Shown one piece after another: positions 26,970 to 36,025 of a DNA stretch of 64,000 nt. The stretch comes from Thermophilibacter gallinarum (GTDB lineage Bacteria > Actinomycetota > Coriobacteriia > Coriobacteriales > Atopobiaceae): NCBI RefSeq assembly GCF_014982725.1, contig NZ_JADCJZ010000003.1, positions 62,001-126,000 of the forward strand, in the 5' to 3' direction. A program made the translations under genes and the position numbers. The first letter of the stretch is position 1. Each line of letters starts with the position of its first letter. The notes under the pieces were generated by a model. The model was not told where the DNA came from and made no database searches. It saw only the letters and a list, made by a program, of their open reading frames with translations.

Positions 26970-27440
26970 ATGCCGGGCAAGCGCACCGACGTCATCAGCT
27001 GGGACGAGTTCTTCATGCGCGTGGCCGTCGCGGCCAGCCTGCGCAGCAAGGACCCCAACACGCAGGTCGGGGCCTGCATCGCTGACACCAACCACCGCAT
27101 CCTCAGCGTGGGGTACAACGGCACGCCCTCGGCGCTCAACGACGACGAGTTCCCCTGGGGCACCGACGAGGACCCGCTTCACGACAAGCACAACTACGTC
27201 ATCCACGCCGAGGCCAACGCGATCCTCAACTACCGCGGCTCGCTCAAGGACATGACCGGGGCCACGGTCTACGTCACGCTCTTCCCCTGCCACGAGTGCG
27301 CGAAGACCCTCGTGCAGGCCGGCATCGGCGAGGTCGTCTACCTCGACGACAAGTACGACGGCACCGAGGACAACCTCATCTCCAAGAACATCCTTCAGCG
27401 TTGTGGGATCGCCTACCGCCAGATTGCGCTTTCTGAATAG
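26970..27440 (+). CDS. comEB: Deoxycytidylate deaminase (ComEB-like)
   Basis: dCMP deaminase of 156 residues. 'SWDEFFMRVAVAASLRSKDPNTQVGA', zinc-binding 'HAEANAI' and 'PCHECAK', and 'EVVYLDDKYDG' are diagnostic (first motif in outline). It converts dCMP to dUMP for thymidylate synthesis. The leader has CCCCTCTC (26892-26899), complementary to GAGAGGGG (26956-26963) at the ribosome site, and the dyad TTGCGC-CGTAC-GCGCAA (26909-26925). Confidence 0.92.
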   Translation: MPGKRTDVISWDEFFMRVAVAASLRSKDPNTQVGACIADTNHRILSVGYNGTPSALNDDEFPWGTDEDPLHDKHNYVIHAEANAILNYRGSLKDMTGATVYVTLFPCHECAKTLVQAGIGEVVYLDDKYDGTEDNLISKNILQRCGIAYRQIALSE

Positions 27441-27457
27441 AGGCTGTCGGGCGCGGT

Positions 27458-27463
27458 TATACT
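27458..27463 (+). promoter_or_regulatory. -10 of the dnaJ-region promoter
   Basis: A consensus TATACT lies 40 nt before the first dnaJ-like gene. No good -35 and no CIRCE or HAIR heat-shock operator was found nearby. Confidence 0.45.
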
Positions 27464-27503
27464 GTTAGGGTTCTGAGCACCGCGCATACGGGAGACCCGC
27501 CAC

Positions 27504-28580
27504 ATGGCATCGATGAACGACAAGGACTACTACGCCATCCTGGGCGTCGAGAAGGACGCCTCCTCCGACGACATACGCAAGGCCTTCCAGCAGAAGGCGC
27601 GCAAGCTCCACCCCGACGTCAACAAGGAGCCCGACGCCGAGGAGCGCTTCAAGGAGGTCTCGGAGGCCTACGCCGTGCTCTCCGACCCCGAGAAGCGCCA
27701 GCGCTACGACGCCATGCGCTCCGGAAACCCCTTCGCCGGCTCCGGCGCGCCCACCCAGCCCGGGGGATACGCCGACCCGTTCGGCTTCGGCGGAAGCCCG
27801 TTCGGCTGGGGCCCCTTCGGCGCCGCGACCTCGCGCCGCCGCTCACGGGCGTACCGCCCGCGCGCCGGCGCGGACGTCGTCTACGAGCTCACCGTCGACG
27901 CGGAGACCGCCGCCAAGGGGACCCGCCGCGGCGTCACCTACCAGCGCTACGTCTCCTGCGACGCCTGCCACGGCTCGGGGTCGGTCGCCTCGGACCATGC
28001 CGCCACCTGCCCGACCTGCGGCGGGCGCGGCTCCATCACCGTCGACACCGGCCTCTTCGGCGTCATGGCCATGACCTGCCCGGAGTGCGAGGGCACCGGC
28101 CGCGTCGTCGCGAGCCCGTGCTCCGCCTGCGGGGGATCCGGCCGCACGATCTCCGCCAGCGAGGTCGTCGTCGACATCCCGGCGGGCTCGCACGACGGCG
28201 GCGAGGTCCGCGTCGCCGGGATGGGCAACGCCGGCACAAACGGCTCCACCGCCGGCGACTTCGTCTGCCGGGTCTGCGTGCCGGAGGAGCGCCTCAGCCG
28301 CGGACAGGTGACCGGCTTCAACCTCATCGGCTTCGGGCTGCCGTTCCTGGCGCTCGGCCTGCTCACCTCGTCGCTGTCCGCCAACGCCGTGTTCCTCGTG
28401 ATCCTGTTCGTGTTCGGCGCCTACCTCGTGGCGCGCGACGGGATCAGGCTCGCGCCGCGCTGGTGGCGCAACGCCGGCGTGGCGACGCTCAACGGCCTCA
28501 CCAACGGTCTCGTGATCGCGCTGTTCTTCGCCGCGATGTTCTCGTGCACCATGAGGCCTATGATGGGCTTCTACTACTAG
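27504..28580 (+). CDS. Membrane-anchored DnaJ-like protein
   Basis: A 358-residue protein. It has a J domain (residues about 8-70, HPD at 36-38), a Gly/Phe-rich linker and a complete DnaJ zinc domain with four C-x2-C-x-G-x-G motifs (152-213). Only one substrate-binding beta domain (about 216-260) remains. Where DnaJ would have its second beta domain and dimerisation helix there are three hydrophobic helices (about 271-288, 292-310, 330-350). It probably recruits Hsp70 to the membrane. A second, full dnaJ follows 78 nt later. The ATG at 27513 is an alternative start. Confidence 0.85.
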   Translation: MASMNDKDYYAILGVEKDASSDDIRKAFQQKARKLHPDVNKEPDAEERFKEVSEAYAVLSDPEKRQRYDAMRSGNPFAGSGAPTQPGGYADPFGFGGSPFGWGPFGAATSRRRSRAYRPRAGADVVYELTVDAETAAKGTRRGVTYQRYVSCDACHGSGSVASDHAATCPTCGGRGSITVDTGLFGVMAMTCPECEGTGRVVASPCSACGGSGRTISASEVVVDIPAGSHDGGEVRVAGMGNAGTNGSTAGDFVCRVCVPEERLSRGQVTGFNLIGFGLPFLALGLLTSSLSANAVFLVILFVFGAYLVARDGIRLAPRWWRNAGVATLNGLTNGLVIALFFAAMFSCTMRPMMGFYY

Positions 28581-28587
28581 GTTTTTC

Positions 28588-28633
28588 TCGACGCCCGGCC
28601 GCTCGCGCCCGGGCGCCATTCCGTGGGTCGAGA
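28588..28633 (+). promoter_or_regulatory. Two-tier hairpin between the dnaJ genes
   Basis: CTCGAC and GTCGAG enclose a second stem GCCCGG/CCGGGC. The structure sits between two co-directional J-protein genes and could be a terminator-like or processing element. No T run follows it. Confidence 0.4.
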
Positions 28634-28657
28634 GTTCGTTCAGGGAGATAGGGGAAC

Positions 28658-29872
28658 GTGGAACCGAAGAGGGACTACTACGAGGTGCTCGAGGTGCCTC
28701 GTGACGCCGACGCAAGGACCATCAAGCGCGCCTTTCTCAAGAAGGCCCGCACGCTGCACCCGGACGTGAACGACGCGCCCGACGCCGAGGAGCGGTTCAA
28801 GGAGGTCAACGAGGCCTACACCGTGCTCTCCGACGACCAGAAGCGCGCCAATTACGACCGCTACGGCGACCCCAACGGTCCCGCCGGCTTCGGCTCCGAC
28901 TACGTCGACGTCTCCGACATCTTCGGGGGCGGCGGCTTCGGCTTCGGCGACATCTTCGACTCCTTCTTCGGCGGCATGGGCGGCCGCGGCACCTCCGGCG
29001 CCGCCCAGCGGACGCGCGGCCGTGACATGGGCATCCGTCTCACCATCACGCTCGAGGAGGCGGCCGCCGGCTGCACCAAGACCGTGGCCTACACGCGCCT
29101 GGCCCCCTGCGAGGACTGCGGCGGCACGGGTGCGGCCGAGGGCGGTCACCTCCACACCTGCGAGCGCTGCCACGGCACGGGCCGCGTCGTCGAGGTCCAG
29201 CGCACCATCTTCGGCCAGATGCAGACCCAGGCCACCTGCCCCGCCTGCAACGGCCAGGGCCAGGTCATCGACCGGCCCTGCGAGACCTGCGAGGGCCAGG
29301 GGCGTACGCCCTCTCGCGAGAAGGTCGAGGTCGAGGTGCCCGCCGGCGTCCACTCGGGCCAGACCCTCACCATCGAGGGCAAGGGCGAGGCGGGGCTGCG
29401 CGGCGACGCCTGCGGAAGCCTCGTGGTCAGCGTCGAGGTCACCGAGAGCGAGCGCTTCGAGCGTCAGGGCGACGACCTCTACTGCACCGTGACGGTCGAC
29501 GCGCTGCAGGCGATCGTCGGCACCGCGGTGAGCGTGGACGGCATCCTGGAGGGCGAGCAGGTCACCGTCTCGGTGCCCGCCGGCTGCCAGTTCGGGCAGC
29601 GCGTCGTGGTGGAGGGCCACGGCATGCCGCGCCTCGGCATGGCCGCCCGCGGCAACCTCGTCGCCGTCGTCCAGATCGAGACTCCGCGCGACCTCACCCC
29701 CTCCCAGCTCGACGACATCGCCTCCATCGTCTCCGTCCGCGGCGGCGACGGCCCGTCCGAGAGAGACCTCGAGCCCGAGGGCTTCTCCGCCGCGGCCGAG
29801 AACGCCGCAGAGCACTTCGCGCACGAGCGCTGGCGCGCCCCCAAGAACCCCTTCAAGGACGGCCGCAGGTGA
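28658..29872 (+). CDS. dnaJ: Chaperone protein DnaJ
   Basis: Full-length DnaJ of 404 residues. J domain with HPD at 34-36, Gly/Phe linker ('[18 protein letters not shown]'), four C-x2-C-x-G-x-G zinc motifs, and two beta domains ('[21 protein letters not shown]', '[19 protein letters not shown]', in outline). It loads clients on DnaK and stimulates its ATPase. The GTG start has AGGGGAAC upstream. The mtaB start overlaps its stop, as in many Gram-positives where dnaJ is followed by translation genes. Confidence 0.95.
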   Translation: MEPKRDYYEVLEVPRDADARTIKRAFLKKARTLHPDVNDAPDAEERFKEVNEAYTVLSDDQKRANYDRYGDPNGPAGFGSDYVDVSDIFGGGGFGFGDIFDSFFGGMGGRGTSGAAQRTRGRDMGIRLTITLEEAAAGCTKTVAYTRLAPCEDCGGTGAAEGGHLHTCERCHGTGRVVEVQRTIFGQMQTQATCPACNGQGQVIDRPCETCEGQGRTPSREKVEVEVPAGVHSGQTLTIEGKGEAGLRGDACGSLVVSVEVTESERFERQGDDLYCTVTVDALQAIVGTAVSVDGILEGEQVTVSVPAGCQFGQRVVVEGHGMPRLGMAARGNLVAVVQIETPRDLTPSQLDDIASIVSVRGGDGPSERDLEPEGFSAAAENAAEHFAHERWRAPKNPFKDGRR

Positions 29873-31149
29873 GCGAGGCCAACGGCGTCTCCCTCGTCAA
29901 CCTCGGGTGCCGCGTCAACCGGGTCGAGCTCGACGCCATGGCGCTCGAGCTCGAGCGCGCGGGCGCGAGGCTCGTCGCCGAGCGAGACGCGCGCGTCGTG
30001 GTCGTCAACACCTGTGCGGTCACGGGAGAGGCGGAGGCCAAGACGAGAAAGGCGGTGCGCCGCGCGGCGTCGCTTCCCGGCCGGCCGCTCGTCATAGCCA
30101 CCGGCTGCGTCGCCAACCTCTTCGCCGACGAGATCGCCGCGCTCGCGCCCAACGTGTGCGTCGAGCGCGACAAGACCGCCGTGGCCGCCCTCGCCCTAGC
30201 CGAGCTCGGGCTCGACGGTGCCGGCGGCGGCCCCGACGCCCCCGCGGAGGGCTGCGCGCCCACGCCGACGCCGACCGGGCGCACGCGCCCCGGCATCAAG
30301 ATCCAGGACGGCTGCGACAACCGCTGCACCTACTGCATCGTCTGGCGCGCCCGCGGCGCCGGGCGCTCCCTGCCCCCCGAGCAGGTCCTCTCGGCCGTGC
30401 GCGCCGCGCAGGCCCGGGGCGCCCACGAGGTCGTGCTCACGGGCATCAACCTCGGCAGCTACCGGGCGTCGGACGCGACCGGGCGCGAGCTGCGCCTCCC
30501 CGCGCTCCTCGACCTGCTCCTGTCGAAGACCGACGTGGGGCGGATCCGCCTCTCTTCGATCGAGCCGCCCGACGTCACGCCCGAGCTCTGCCGCACCATG
30601 GCCGCGGCGGGGGAGCGCGTGGCGCCCTTCCTCCACGTCTGCCTCCAGTCCGGGTGCGACGAGACGCTCAGGCGCATGGCGCGCGTGTATCGCACGGCCG
30701 ACTTTCGGCGCGTCGTGGAGACCGCCCGCGAGCACCTGCCGCACGTCGCGCTCGGCACCGACCTCATCGTCGGGTTCCCGGGCGAGACGGACGAGGACTT
30801 CGAGCGCTCGCTCGACTTCTGCCGCGAGGCCCGCTTCGCGAAGATGCACGTCTTCCGCTACTCGCGCCGCCCCGGGACCCCCGCCGCGACCATGGCGGGG
30901 CAGGTGGACCCGCACGTCATGGCCGAGCGTGGTGACCGAGCCCGCGCGCTCGCCGACGAGCTGCGCCTCGCGGAGGCGAGCCGCCTGGTGGGCGAGAGGG
31001 ACCTCGTCGTCGTCCAGTATCCCGGGCGCGGCGTGTCCGGCGGCCTGTTCGACGTCCTTCTCGAAGCGTCGATTCCCGTTGACAGCCTCGTCCCGGTGCG
31101 CCTCGCCGGCGTTCGCGACGACGCGACGCTCCTCGCGGAGCTGCTCTAG
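29869..31149 (+). CDS. mtaB: tRNA t6A37 methylthiotransferase
   Basis: MtaB of 426 residues. N-terminal UPF0004 domain '[11 protein letters not shown]' and '[21 protein letters not shown]'; radical SAM cluster 'GCDNRCTYC'; '[10 protein letters not shown]', '[15 protein letters not shown]' and '[16 protein letters not shown]'; C-terminal TRAM-like tail. The 'GCRVN' signature separates MtaB from MiaB ('GCQMN') and RimO ('GCAKN'), both also in this window. It adds methylthio to t6A37 of tRNA. The GTG start overlaps dnaJ. Confidence 0.92.
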   Translation: MSEANGVSLVNLGCRVNRVELDAMALELERAGARLVAERDARVVVVNTCAVTGEAEAKTRKAVRRAASLPGRPLVIATGCVANLFADEIAALAPNVCVERDKTAVAALALAELGLDGAGGGPDAPAEGCAPTPTPTGRTRPGIKIQDGCDNRCTYCIVWRARGAGRSLPPEQVLSAVRAAQARGAHEVVLTGINLGSYRASDATGRELRLPALLDLLLSKTDVGRIRLSSIEPPDVTPELCRTMAAAGERVAPFLHVCLQSGCDETLRRMARVYRTADFRRVVETAREHLPHVALGTDLIVGFPGETDEDFERSLDFCREARFAKMHVFRYSRRPGTPAATMAGQVDPHVMAERGDRARALADELRLAEASRLVGERDLVVVQYPGRGVSGGLFDVLLEASIPVDSLVPVRLAGVRDDATLLAELL

Positions 31150-31480
31150 CCCCGCAGCCGACGCTCTTTGACGGCTTGGGTTCGCTGCCGTCGGCCGGGA
31201 ACTCGAGGCATCCGTAAAGTGGCTGGTAGCAGCGTCGTTTAAAATTACATGCGTCATGTCGTCCGGGAATTCGAACCCAAACCGTATTCGGGTTTGGGTT
31301 CGAATTCCTAAGCACGACGTCCGAGATGACAATTCGAAATCATATAAACGCAGCTAGACAATTCGCTTCGATCCCAGTCTGTCGCCCGCAGCCCAGCGCT
31401 CAAACCCAAACCGTGATGGTGGCGCGGCGCAGCCCGCGCCGATGGGCTATCATCGACTCAGCACCCGTCCCAGGAGGAAC
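31150..31480. other. Intergenic region with a perfect palindrome and recurring AACCCAAAC motif
   Basis: There is no gene here. GACGGC/GCCGTC (31170-31192) form a hairpin whose loop carries TTGGGTTCG. A perfect palindrome follows at 31266-31308. AAACCCAAACCG recurs at 31402-31413, and GCGCGG/CCGCGC pair at about 31422-31438. A TATCAT -10-like hexamer (31447-31452) may serve phoH. The centre is AT-richer than the flanks. Confidence 0.6.
31266..31308. promoter_or_regulatory. Perfect palindrome, 18-bp arms, 7-nt centre
   Basis: The left arm GGAATTCGAACCCAAACC (31266-31283) is the exact reverse complement of 31291-31308, with GTATTCG between. No T run follows, so it is not a usual terminator. The same AACCCAAAC core occurs singly nearby, which favours a protein-binding site or a structured RNA. 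Confidence 0.7.
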
Positions 31481-32452
31481 ATGGAGCCAACGCAGGTCCG
31501 TCTCACCATCCCCGACTCCGTTGACCCGACCGTGCTCATGGGGCCGGCCGACTCCCTGCTCAGGCGCATAGAGGGCGGCTTCGACGCCATGGTCTCGGTG
31601 CGCGGCAACGTCGTGAGCGTCTCCGGCCCGGCCGACGTCGTCGACCAGGTGACCTCGGTCTTCTCGCGGCTCATCCGGCTCGTCGACGCGGGCGAGACCC
31701 CGTCCACCGGTGAGGTCGATGTCATAATCGACCAGGTCCGTCACGGCGCGGAGCGCGTCTCGCTTGCCGGCGACGACATCCTGCTCACGTTCCGCGGCCG
31801 CGCGATCCGACCCAAGACTGCGGGCCAGAAGCGCTACGTCGACGCCATCCGCAAAAGCACCGTCACGTTCGGGCTGGGCCCGGCCGGCACGGGCAAGACC
31901 TACCTCGCCATGGCCATGGCCGTGGCGGCCCTCAAGCGCCACGAGGTCGGCCGCATCGTGCTCGCCCGCCCCGTCGTGGAGGCGGGGGAGTCGCTCGGCT
32001 ACCTCCCGGGCACGCTCGCCGAGAAGCTCGACCCCTACGTGCGCCCGCTCTACGACGCGCTCTTCGACATGACCGACATCGAGAAGGGCAACGTGCTCAT
32101 CGAGCAGGGCATCATCGAGATCGCCCCGCTCGCCTACATGCGCGGTCGCACCTTCAACAACGCCTTCGTCATCCTGGACGAGGCGCAGAACACCACGCCC
32201 GAGCAGATGAAGATGTTCCTGACGCGCCTGGGCTTCTCGTCCACCTTCGTGGTGACGGGCGACGCCACCCAGCGCGACCTGCCTGGAGAGGGCGGCCTGG
32301 AGTCCGCCCGTCGCGTCCTCGAGGGCATGGAGGGCGTCTCGTTCGTCGACTTCGACAGAAACGACATCGTCCGGCACGCGCTCGTCGCCCGCATCGTGGA
32401 CGCCTACGAGCGCGACGCCGCGGAGAGAGGGGAGGGCCGCGATGCCCGCTGA
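31481..32452 (+). CDS. phoH: PhoH-family ATPase
   Basis: PhoH protein of 323 residues. Walker A 'GLGPAGTGKTYLAMAMAV', 'ARPVVEAGESLGYLPGTLAEK', 'ILDEAQNTTPEQMKMFLTRLGF' (Walker B and following helix) and 'VVTGDATQRDLP' are complete. It is a RecA-like ATPase/RNA-helicase-related protein, commonly upstream of ybeY and thought to act in RNA processing. The ATG at 31481 has AGGAGG 3-8 nt upstream. It overlaps ybeY by 11 nt. Confidence 0.93.
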   Translation: MEPTQVRLTIPDSVDPTVLMGPADSLLRRIEGGFDAMVSVRGNVVSVSGPADVVDQVTSVFSRLIRLVDAGETPSTGEVDVIIDQVRHGAERVSLAGDDILLTFRGRAIRPKTAGQKRYVDAIRKSTVTFGLGPAGTGKTYLAMAMAVAALKRHEVGRIVLARPVVEAGESLGYLPGTLAEKLDPYVRPLYDALFDMTDIEKGNVLIEQGIIEIAPLAYMRGRTFNNAFVILDEAQNTTPEQMKMFLTRLGFSSTFVVTGDATQRDLPGEGGLESARRVLEGMEGVSFVDFDRNDIVRHALVARIVDAYERDAAERGEGRDAR

Positions 32453-32951
32453 GTGCTACCTGGACGTCGAGGAGGGCGTCACGCCGCTGCTCGACGAGGG
32501 GGAGCTCGAGCTGTGCTGCGAGGCCGCGCTCGAGCACGAGGGCGTCGCCCGCGACTGCATGGTCTCCGTCTCCTACGTGAGCGAGGCGCGCATGCGCGAG
32601 CTCAACGCCCGGTGGCGCGGCGTCGACGCGCCCACCGACGTCCTCTCGCTCGAGTGCGAGCGCCCCGACGACCCTGACCTCGCGCCCGACGAGCCCTGCG
32701 AGCTCGGCGACATCGTGCTCGCGCCCGACTACGTGGCCCGCCAGGCCGCCTCCTTCGGCACGACCCCGGCCGACGAGGAGCGCCTGCTCGTCGTCCACGG
32801 CATGCTGCACCTGCTCGGCTACGACCATCTCGACGAGGCGTCGGCCGAGGAGATGGAGGACCTCGAGATGGAGGTCCTCGGCCGCGTCGCCACCGACGGA
32901 ACGCTCACGCGCGTGGTGCTCACCCGCCATCGCGAGGAGGCCGACGCATGA
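32442..32951 (+). CDS. ybeY: Endoribonuclease / rRNA maturation factor YbeY
   Basis: YbeY of 169 residues. 'LNARWRGVDAPTDVLSLE', 'LGDIVLAPDYV' and the zinc motif 'HGMLHLLGYDH' are diagnostic. YbeY takes part in 16S rRNA 3'-end processing and ribosome quality control. It overlaps phoH upstream and dgkA downstream (ATGA). Confidence 0.94.
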   Translation: MPAECYLDVEEGVTPLLDEGELELCCEAALEHEGVARDCMVSVSYVSEARMRELNARWRGVDAPTDVLSLECERPDDPDLAPDEPCELGDIVLAPDYVARQAASFGTTPADEERLLVVHGMLHLLGYDHLDEASAEEMEDLEMEVLGRVATDGTLTRVVLTRHREEADA

Positions 32952-33328
32952 TACCCGGATCAAAGAGCGACCACCCCGGCTTCCGCAAGAGCTTCCTCTT
33001 CGCCATCCAGGGCTTCCGCACCGCGGTCGCCACCGAGCGCAACATCAAGGTCATGCTCGCGGTCGGAGCCTGCGCGGTCGTCGCCGGCCTCGCCCTGCAG
33101 ATCGACCTGCTCAGCTGGGCCATAATCCTGCTCTGCTGCGGCGTGGTCATCATGGCCGAGCTGCTCAACACCGCCGTCGAGACGGTCGTCGACCTCGTGT
33201 CGCCGGAGTTCCACCCGCTCGCGGGCCGCGCAAAGGACATTGCGGCGGCCGCCGTGTGGGTGCTCTCGTGCCTCGTCGCCATCGTCGGCGTCCTCGTCTT
33301 CGCCAACGCGATCATCGTGCGCATGTGA
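32948..33328 (+). CDS. dgkA: Diacylglycerol/undecaprenol kinase (DgkA family)
   Basis: A 126-residue membrane protein with three hydrophobic helices. The signature 'AELLNTAVETVVDL' (Glu-x6-Glu) and 'AKDIAAAAVWV' identify the family. The Gram-positive members phosphorylate undecaprenol, feeding the lipid carrier for cell-wall synthesis. Its place between ybeY and era is conserved in Firmicutes and Actinobacteria. Confidence 0.92.
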   Translation: MIPGSKSDHPGFRKSFLFAIQGFRTAVATERNIKVMLAVGACAVVAGLALQIDLLSWAIILLCCGVVIMAELLNTAVETVVDLVSPEFHPLAGRAKDIAAAAVWVLSCLVAIVGVLVFANAIIVRM

Positions 33329-33344
33329 CCTTCCAAGGAGTGGT

Positions 33345-34256
33345 ATGACCGAGAAGAACGTTCCCTTCACCAGCGGCTTCGTCGCCTTGGTGGGCCGTCC
33401 CAACGCCGGCAAGTCAACCCTGCTCAACGTCATCATGGGCGAGAAGCTCGCCATCACGAGCCCCGTCGCGCAGACCACGCGACGTCGCATGCGCGCCGTG
33501 GTGAACACGGACCACTCGCAGCTCGTGATCATCGACACGCCGGGCCTGCACAAGCCAAAGGACGCCCTCGGCTCCGAGCTCAACAAGAGCGCCCTTGGCG
33601 AGCTCGCGGACGCAGACGTGGTCGCCTTCCTCGTGGATGCGACCAAGCCCGTGGGCCGCGGCGACGAGTGGGTCGCCAACCACGTGGCCCGCTCTGACGC
33701 CGACTACAAGCTGCTCGTGCTCACGAAGGCGGACGTGGCCAAGCCCGAGCAGGTCGCCGCCCAGCTCGAGGCGGCCCGCACGCTCTGCGACTTCGACGAC
33801 GAGCTCGTGGTCTCGGCCACGGAGGGCTTCAACGTGGACGCGTTCGTCGAGCTCGTCTCCGCGCACCTTCCCGAGGGTCCGCGGTGGTTTCCTGAGGACA
33901 TGGACGTGGACGCCTCGCCCGAGGAGCTCGTCGCCGAGTTCGTGCGCGAGAAGCTCTTCCTGCACCTGCGCCAGGAGCTCCCGCACTCGGTGGGCGTCAT
34001 CTGCGACGACATCGACTTCACCGACGACGAACACGCCACCATCACGGCCACGATCCTCGTGGAGCGCGAGGGGCAGAAGGGCATCGTCGTCGGCCGCGGC
34101 GGCCAGATGATCAAGCAGGTGGGCATCGAGGCCCGCCGCGACATCGAGCGCCTGCTCAACTGCAAGGTCTTTCTCGACCTCACGGTGCGCGTCTCGCCGG
34201 CGTGGCGCCGCGACGAGCGGCAGATCCGGCGCCTCGGCTACTCCGTGGAGGAGTAG
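33345..34256 (+). CDS. era: GTPase Era
   Basis: Era of 303 residues. G1 'GRPNAGKSTLLN', G2 'TSPVAQTTRRRM', G3 'IIDTPGLHKPKDALG', G4 'LTKADV', and the C-terminal KH domain 'GIVVGRGGQMIKQVGIEARRDIERLL' (in outline). Era binds the 3' end of 16S rRNA and checks 30S assembly. An AAGGAGTGG ribosome site precedes ATG 33345. Confidence 0.95.
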   Translation: MTEKNVPFTSGFVALVGRPNAGKSTLLNVIMGEKLAITSPVAQTTRRRMRAVVNTDHSQLVIIDTPGLHKPKDALGSELNKSALGELADADVVAFLVDATKPVGRGDEWVANHVARSDADYKLLVLTKADVAKPEQVAAQLEAARTLCDFDDELVVSATEGFNVDAFVELVSAHLPEGPRWFPEDMDVDASPEELVAEFVREKLFLHLRQELPHSVGVICDDIDFTDDEHATITATILVEREGQKGIVVGRGGQMIKQVGIEARRDIERLLNCKVFLDLTVRVSPAWRRDERQIRRLGYSVEE

Positions 34257-34259
34257 GCG

Positions 34260-35009
34260 GTGGCCGGTCGCCGCACCTATCGCACCCGCGCGATCGTGCT
34301 CGACCGCACCAAGCTGGCCGAGCAGGACCTCATCCTGACGCTGCTCGCCGCCGACGGCAGCCAGGTGAGAGCCGTCGCAAAGGGCGCGCGCAAGCCGGGC
34401 GGTCGCCTCGCGGCGCGCGTCGAGCTCTTCTGCGAGACGGACTTCCTCCTCGCGGCCGGGCGAAGCCTCGACGTCGTGAGCGAGGCGCAGACCGTCGAGC
34501 CCCACGCCGCGCTGCGCGGCGACTACGAGCGCGTCGCGGCGGCGAGCGCCGTCGCGGAGGTCGCCCGCCTCACCTGCTACGAGGATGCTCCGGACGGCTT
34601 CCTCCACCCGATCTGCTCGCGGGCCCTGCGCGCGTGCGAGGGGGCCGCCGACCGCGCCCATCTCGACCTCGTCGTCGCGGCGTACGCCATGAAGGTGCTC
34701 GCCCACGGCGGGTGGCGGCCGGAGCTCGCAGGATGCTGCGCCTGCGGCGACCAGGACGTCTCCTACTTCTCGGCCGCCGCCGGCGGCGTCCTCTGCGCGA
34801 GCTGCGCCCGCGAGGTGGCCGGTGCCCGCGAGCTCTCGAGGTCCGAAGTCTCCTGGCTGCGCGCGCTGCTGGGCCTCACCTTCGACGAGCTCCTCGTCGT
34901 GCAGATCGACGCCGAGACCGCGGTCGTGCTTCTCGGCGCCGCCCACGTCTGGGCCGCCACCCATCTCGACGCGCGCCTCTGCGCGACTGAGTTCTACCTC
35001 GGGCTGTAG
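34260..35009 (+). CDS. recO: DNA repair protein RecO
   Basis: RecO of 249 residues. It opens with an OB fold ('RTRAIVLDRTKLAEQDLILTLLA', in outline) and 'VAKGARKP', and has a zinc finger C-x2-C ... C-x2-C in its C-terminal helical part ('CCACGDQ', 'LCASCAREV'). It loads RecA on SSB-coated DNA with RecR. The GTG start is 3 nt after era. It is the last core gene before the accessory island. Confidence 0.9.
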   Translation: MAGRRTYRTRAIVLDRTKLAEQDLILTLLAADGSQVRAVAKGARKPGGRLAARVELFCETDFLLAAGRSLDVVSEAQTVEPHAALRGDYERVAAASAVAEVARLTCYEDAPDGFLHPICSRALRACEGAADRAHLDLVVAAYAMKVLAHGGWRPELAGCCACGDQDVSYFSAAAGGVLCASCAREVAGARELSRSEVSWLRALLGLTFDELLVVQIDAETAVVLLGAAHVWAATHLDARLCATEFYLGL

Positions 35010-35050
35010 GAGCTCGTCATCCGAAGCGCGACCGGTCTTTACAGTAGGTT

Positions 35051-35072
35051 GACTGCGTTCGTATCGGCAGTC
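35051..35072. promoter_or_regulatory. Dyad upstream of the LytTR regulator
   Basis: GACTGC (35051-35056) and GCAGTC (35067-35072) form an inverted repeat with a 10-bp centre, about 100 bp before the regulator start. A TTGACT hexamer overlaps its left arm, but no correctly spaced -10 was found. It is a candidate autoregulatory operator. Confidence 0.4.
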
Positions 35073-35168
35073 GCGTACTTTATTACGACTGGCCCGGTCG
35101 AACCTGAACATCAAATCATTATGAATCCGACGCTGCCGGAGCCAGTGGGTACGAGTTGGGGTGATGCG

Positions 35169-35918
35169 ATGGGTCGGGAGACGTATGTCTCGGTCGCCGT
35201 CGTGGATGACATCGCCGCGCGAGCCGCGGTCGTTGCGGCGCATGTGTCGAGAATGCAGCTGAACGTCTCGCGCGGATGCTCCCCACGAGCGAGGAGAATC
35301 TCGCCTGGCTCGGCGCTGACGGTGCTCTTTGACATCGAGACCTGGCTGGAAGCGGAGAGAGTCGCCGAGCGCGCCGCCGCCTTCACGAGGGGCATCGTGA
35401 TCTGCTGCTCGTCAGAGGCGGAACGCGAGGCTGTTCGCGCGTTGCCGGATTCGTTGCTCGAGTGCGGGACGGTCCAGCTGATCTCGCTCGCCGAGCTCCC
35501 CCTTGGACGAGGCGGCGAGGAGGGGTTCCTCCACCTCAGAATCGACCGTCTCAAGGAGGCGCTCGTGGGTGCCGTCGGGAGAATCGTCGAGTGGGTTAAC
35601 AAGCCGCTGTGTCTGACCAGCGGAAACATCGTCCATCTCGTGTCTCCGCAGGAGATTCGCTATGTGGAGAGCGAGCGCAGGGCGCTGCACGTGCACGCTG
35701 CCACGCGCATTGACACCTACGCGACCCTTGAGCGCCTCGGAGAGCTGCTCCCCAGCTCGTTCGTGCAGTGTCACAAGAGCTACCTCGTGAACCTCGAGTA
35801 CGTGAGCGTGTTCACGGGCGACCGCATCATCCTCGTCTCCGGCGAGTCGATCCCGGTGAGCCAGCGGCGGCGGGCGCTCACGCGCGAGAGGATCGCAGGC
35901 TATGCGCGCTCAGTCTGA
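35169..35918 (+). CDS. LytTR-domain transcriptional regulator
   Basis: A 249-residue protein. The last ~100 residues are a LytTR DNA-binding domain: 'EIRYVESERRALHVHAAT', 'LPSSFVQCHKSYLVNLEYV' and 'GESIPVSQRRR'. The N-terminal part looks like a decayed receiver ('VAVVDD', 'LTVLFDIETW', 'GIVICCSS'), with no clear phospho-acceptor set, so signalling may not be by phosphorylation. No histidine kinase is adjacent. The ATG at 35169 is favoured; an open frame runs back to 35049 without a ribosome site. It heads the island at 36026-43929 and is its likely regulator. Confidence 0.75.
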   Translation: MGRETYVSVAVVDDIAARAAVVAAHVSRMQLNVSRGCSPRARRISPGSALTVLFDIETWLEAERVAERAAAFTRGIVICCSSEAEREAVRALPDSLLECGTVQLISLAELPLGRGGEEGFLHLRIDRLKEALVGAVGRIVEWVNKPLCLTSGNIVHLVSPQEIRYVESERRALHVHAATRIDTYATLERLGELLPSSFVQCHKSYLVNLEYVSVFTGDRIILVSGESIPVSQRRRALTRERIAGYARSV

Positions 35919-35957
35919 GCCGCTGCGGACATGACGACGAACGCCGCATTTCTTACG

Positions 35958-35985
35958 GTCGGTCCCTCTGTGGCAACTCACCGAC
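35958..35985. promoter_or_regulatory. Dyad upstream of the Hsp70-like gene
   Basis: GTCGGT (35958-35963) and ACCGAC (35980-35985) are inverted over a 16-bp centre, about 40 bp before the Hsp70-like start. A CATACC -10-like hexamer follows immediately. It may be an operator for the neighbouring LytTR protein. Confidence 0.35.
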
Positions 35986-36025
35986 ATACCCTCTCCACAT
36001 CCCTCAAGGAAACGTGAGGCTTCGA

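Noticed and set aside
31291-31308. Remnant tRNA or attachment site, because GGTTCGAATTCC resembles a T arm
   Set aside because: No acceptor, D or anticodon stems can be formed around it, and the similarity is part of a perfect palindrome; no integrase is nearby.
35049-35081. TTGACT...TACTTT promoter for the LytTR gene
   Set aside because: The spacing is 21 bp, too long for a usual sigma-70 promoter.
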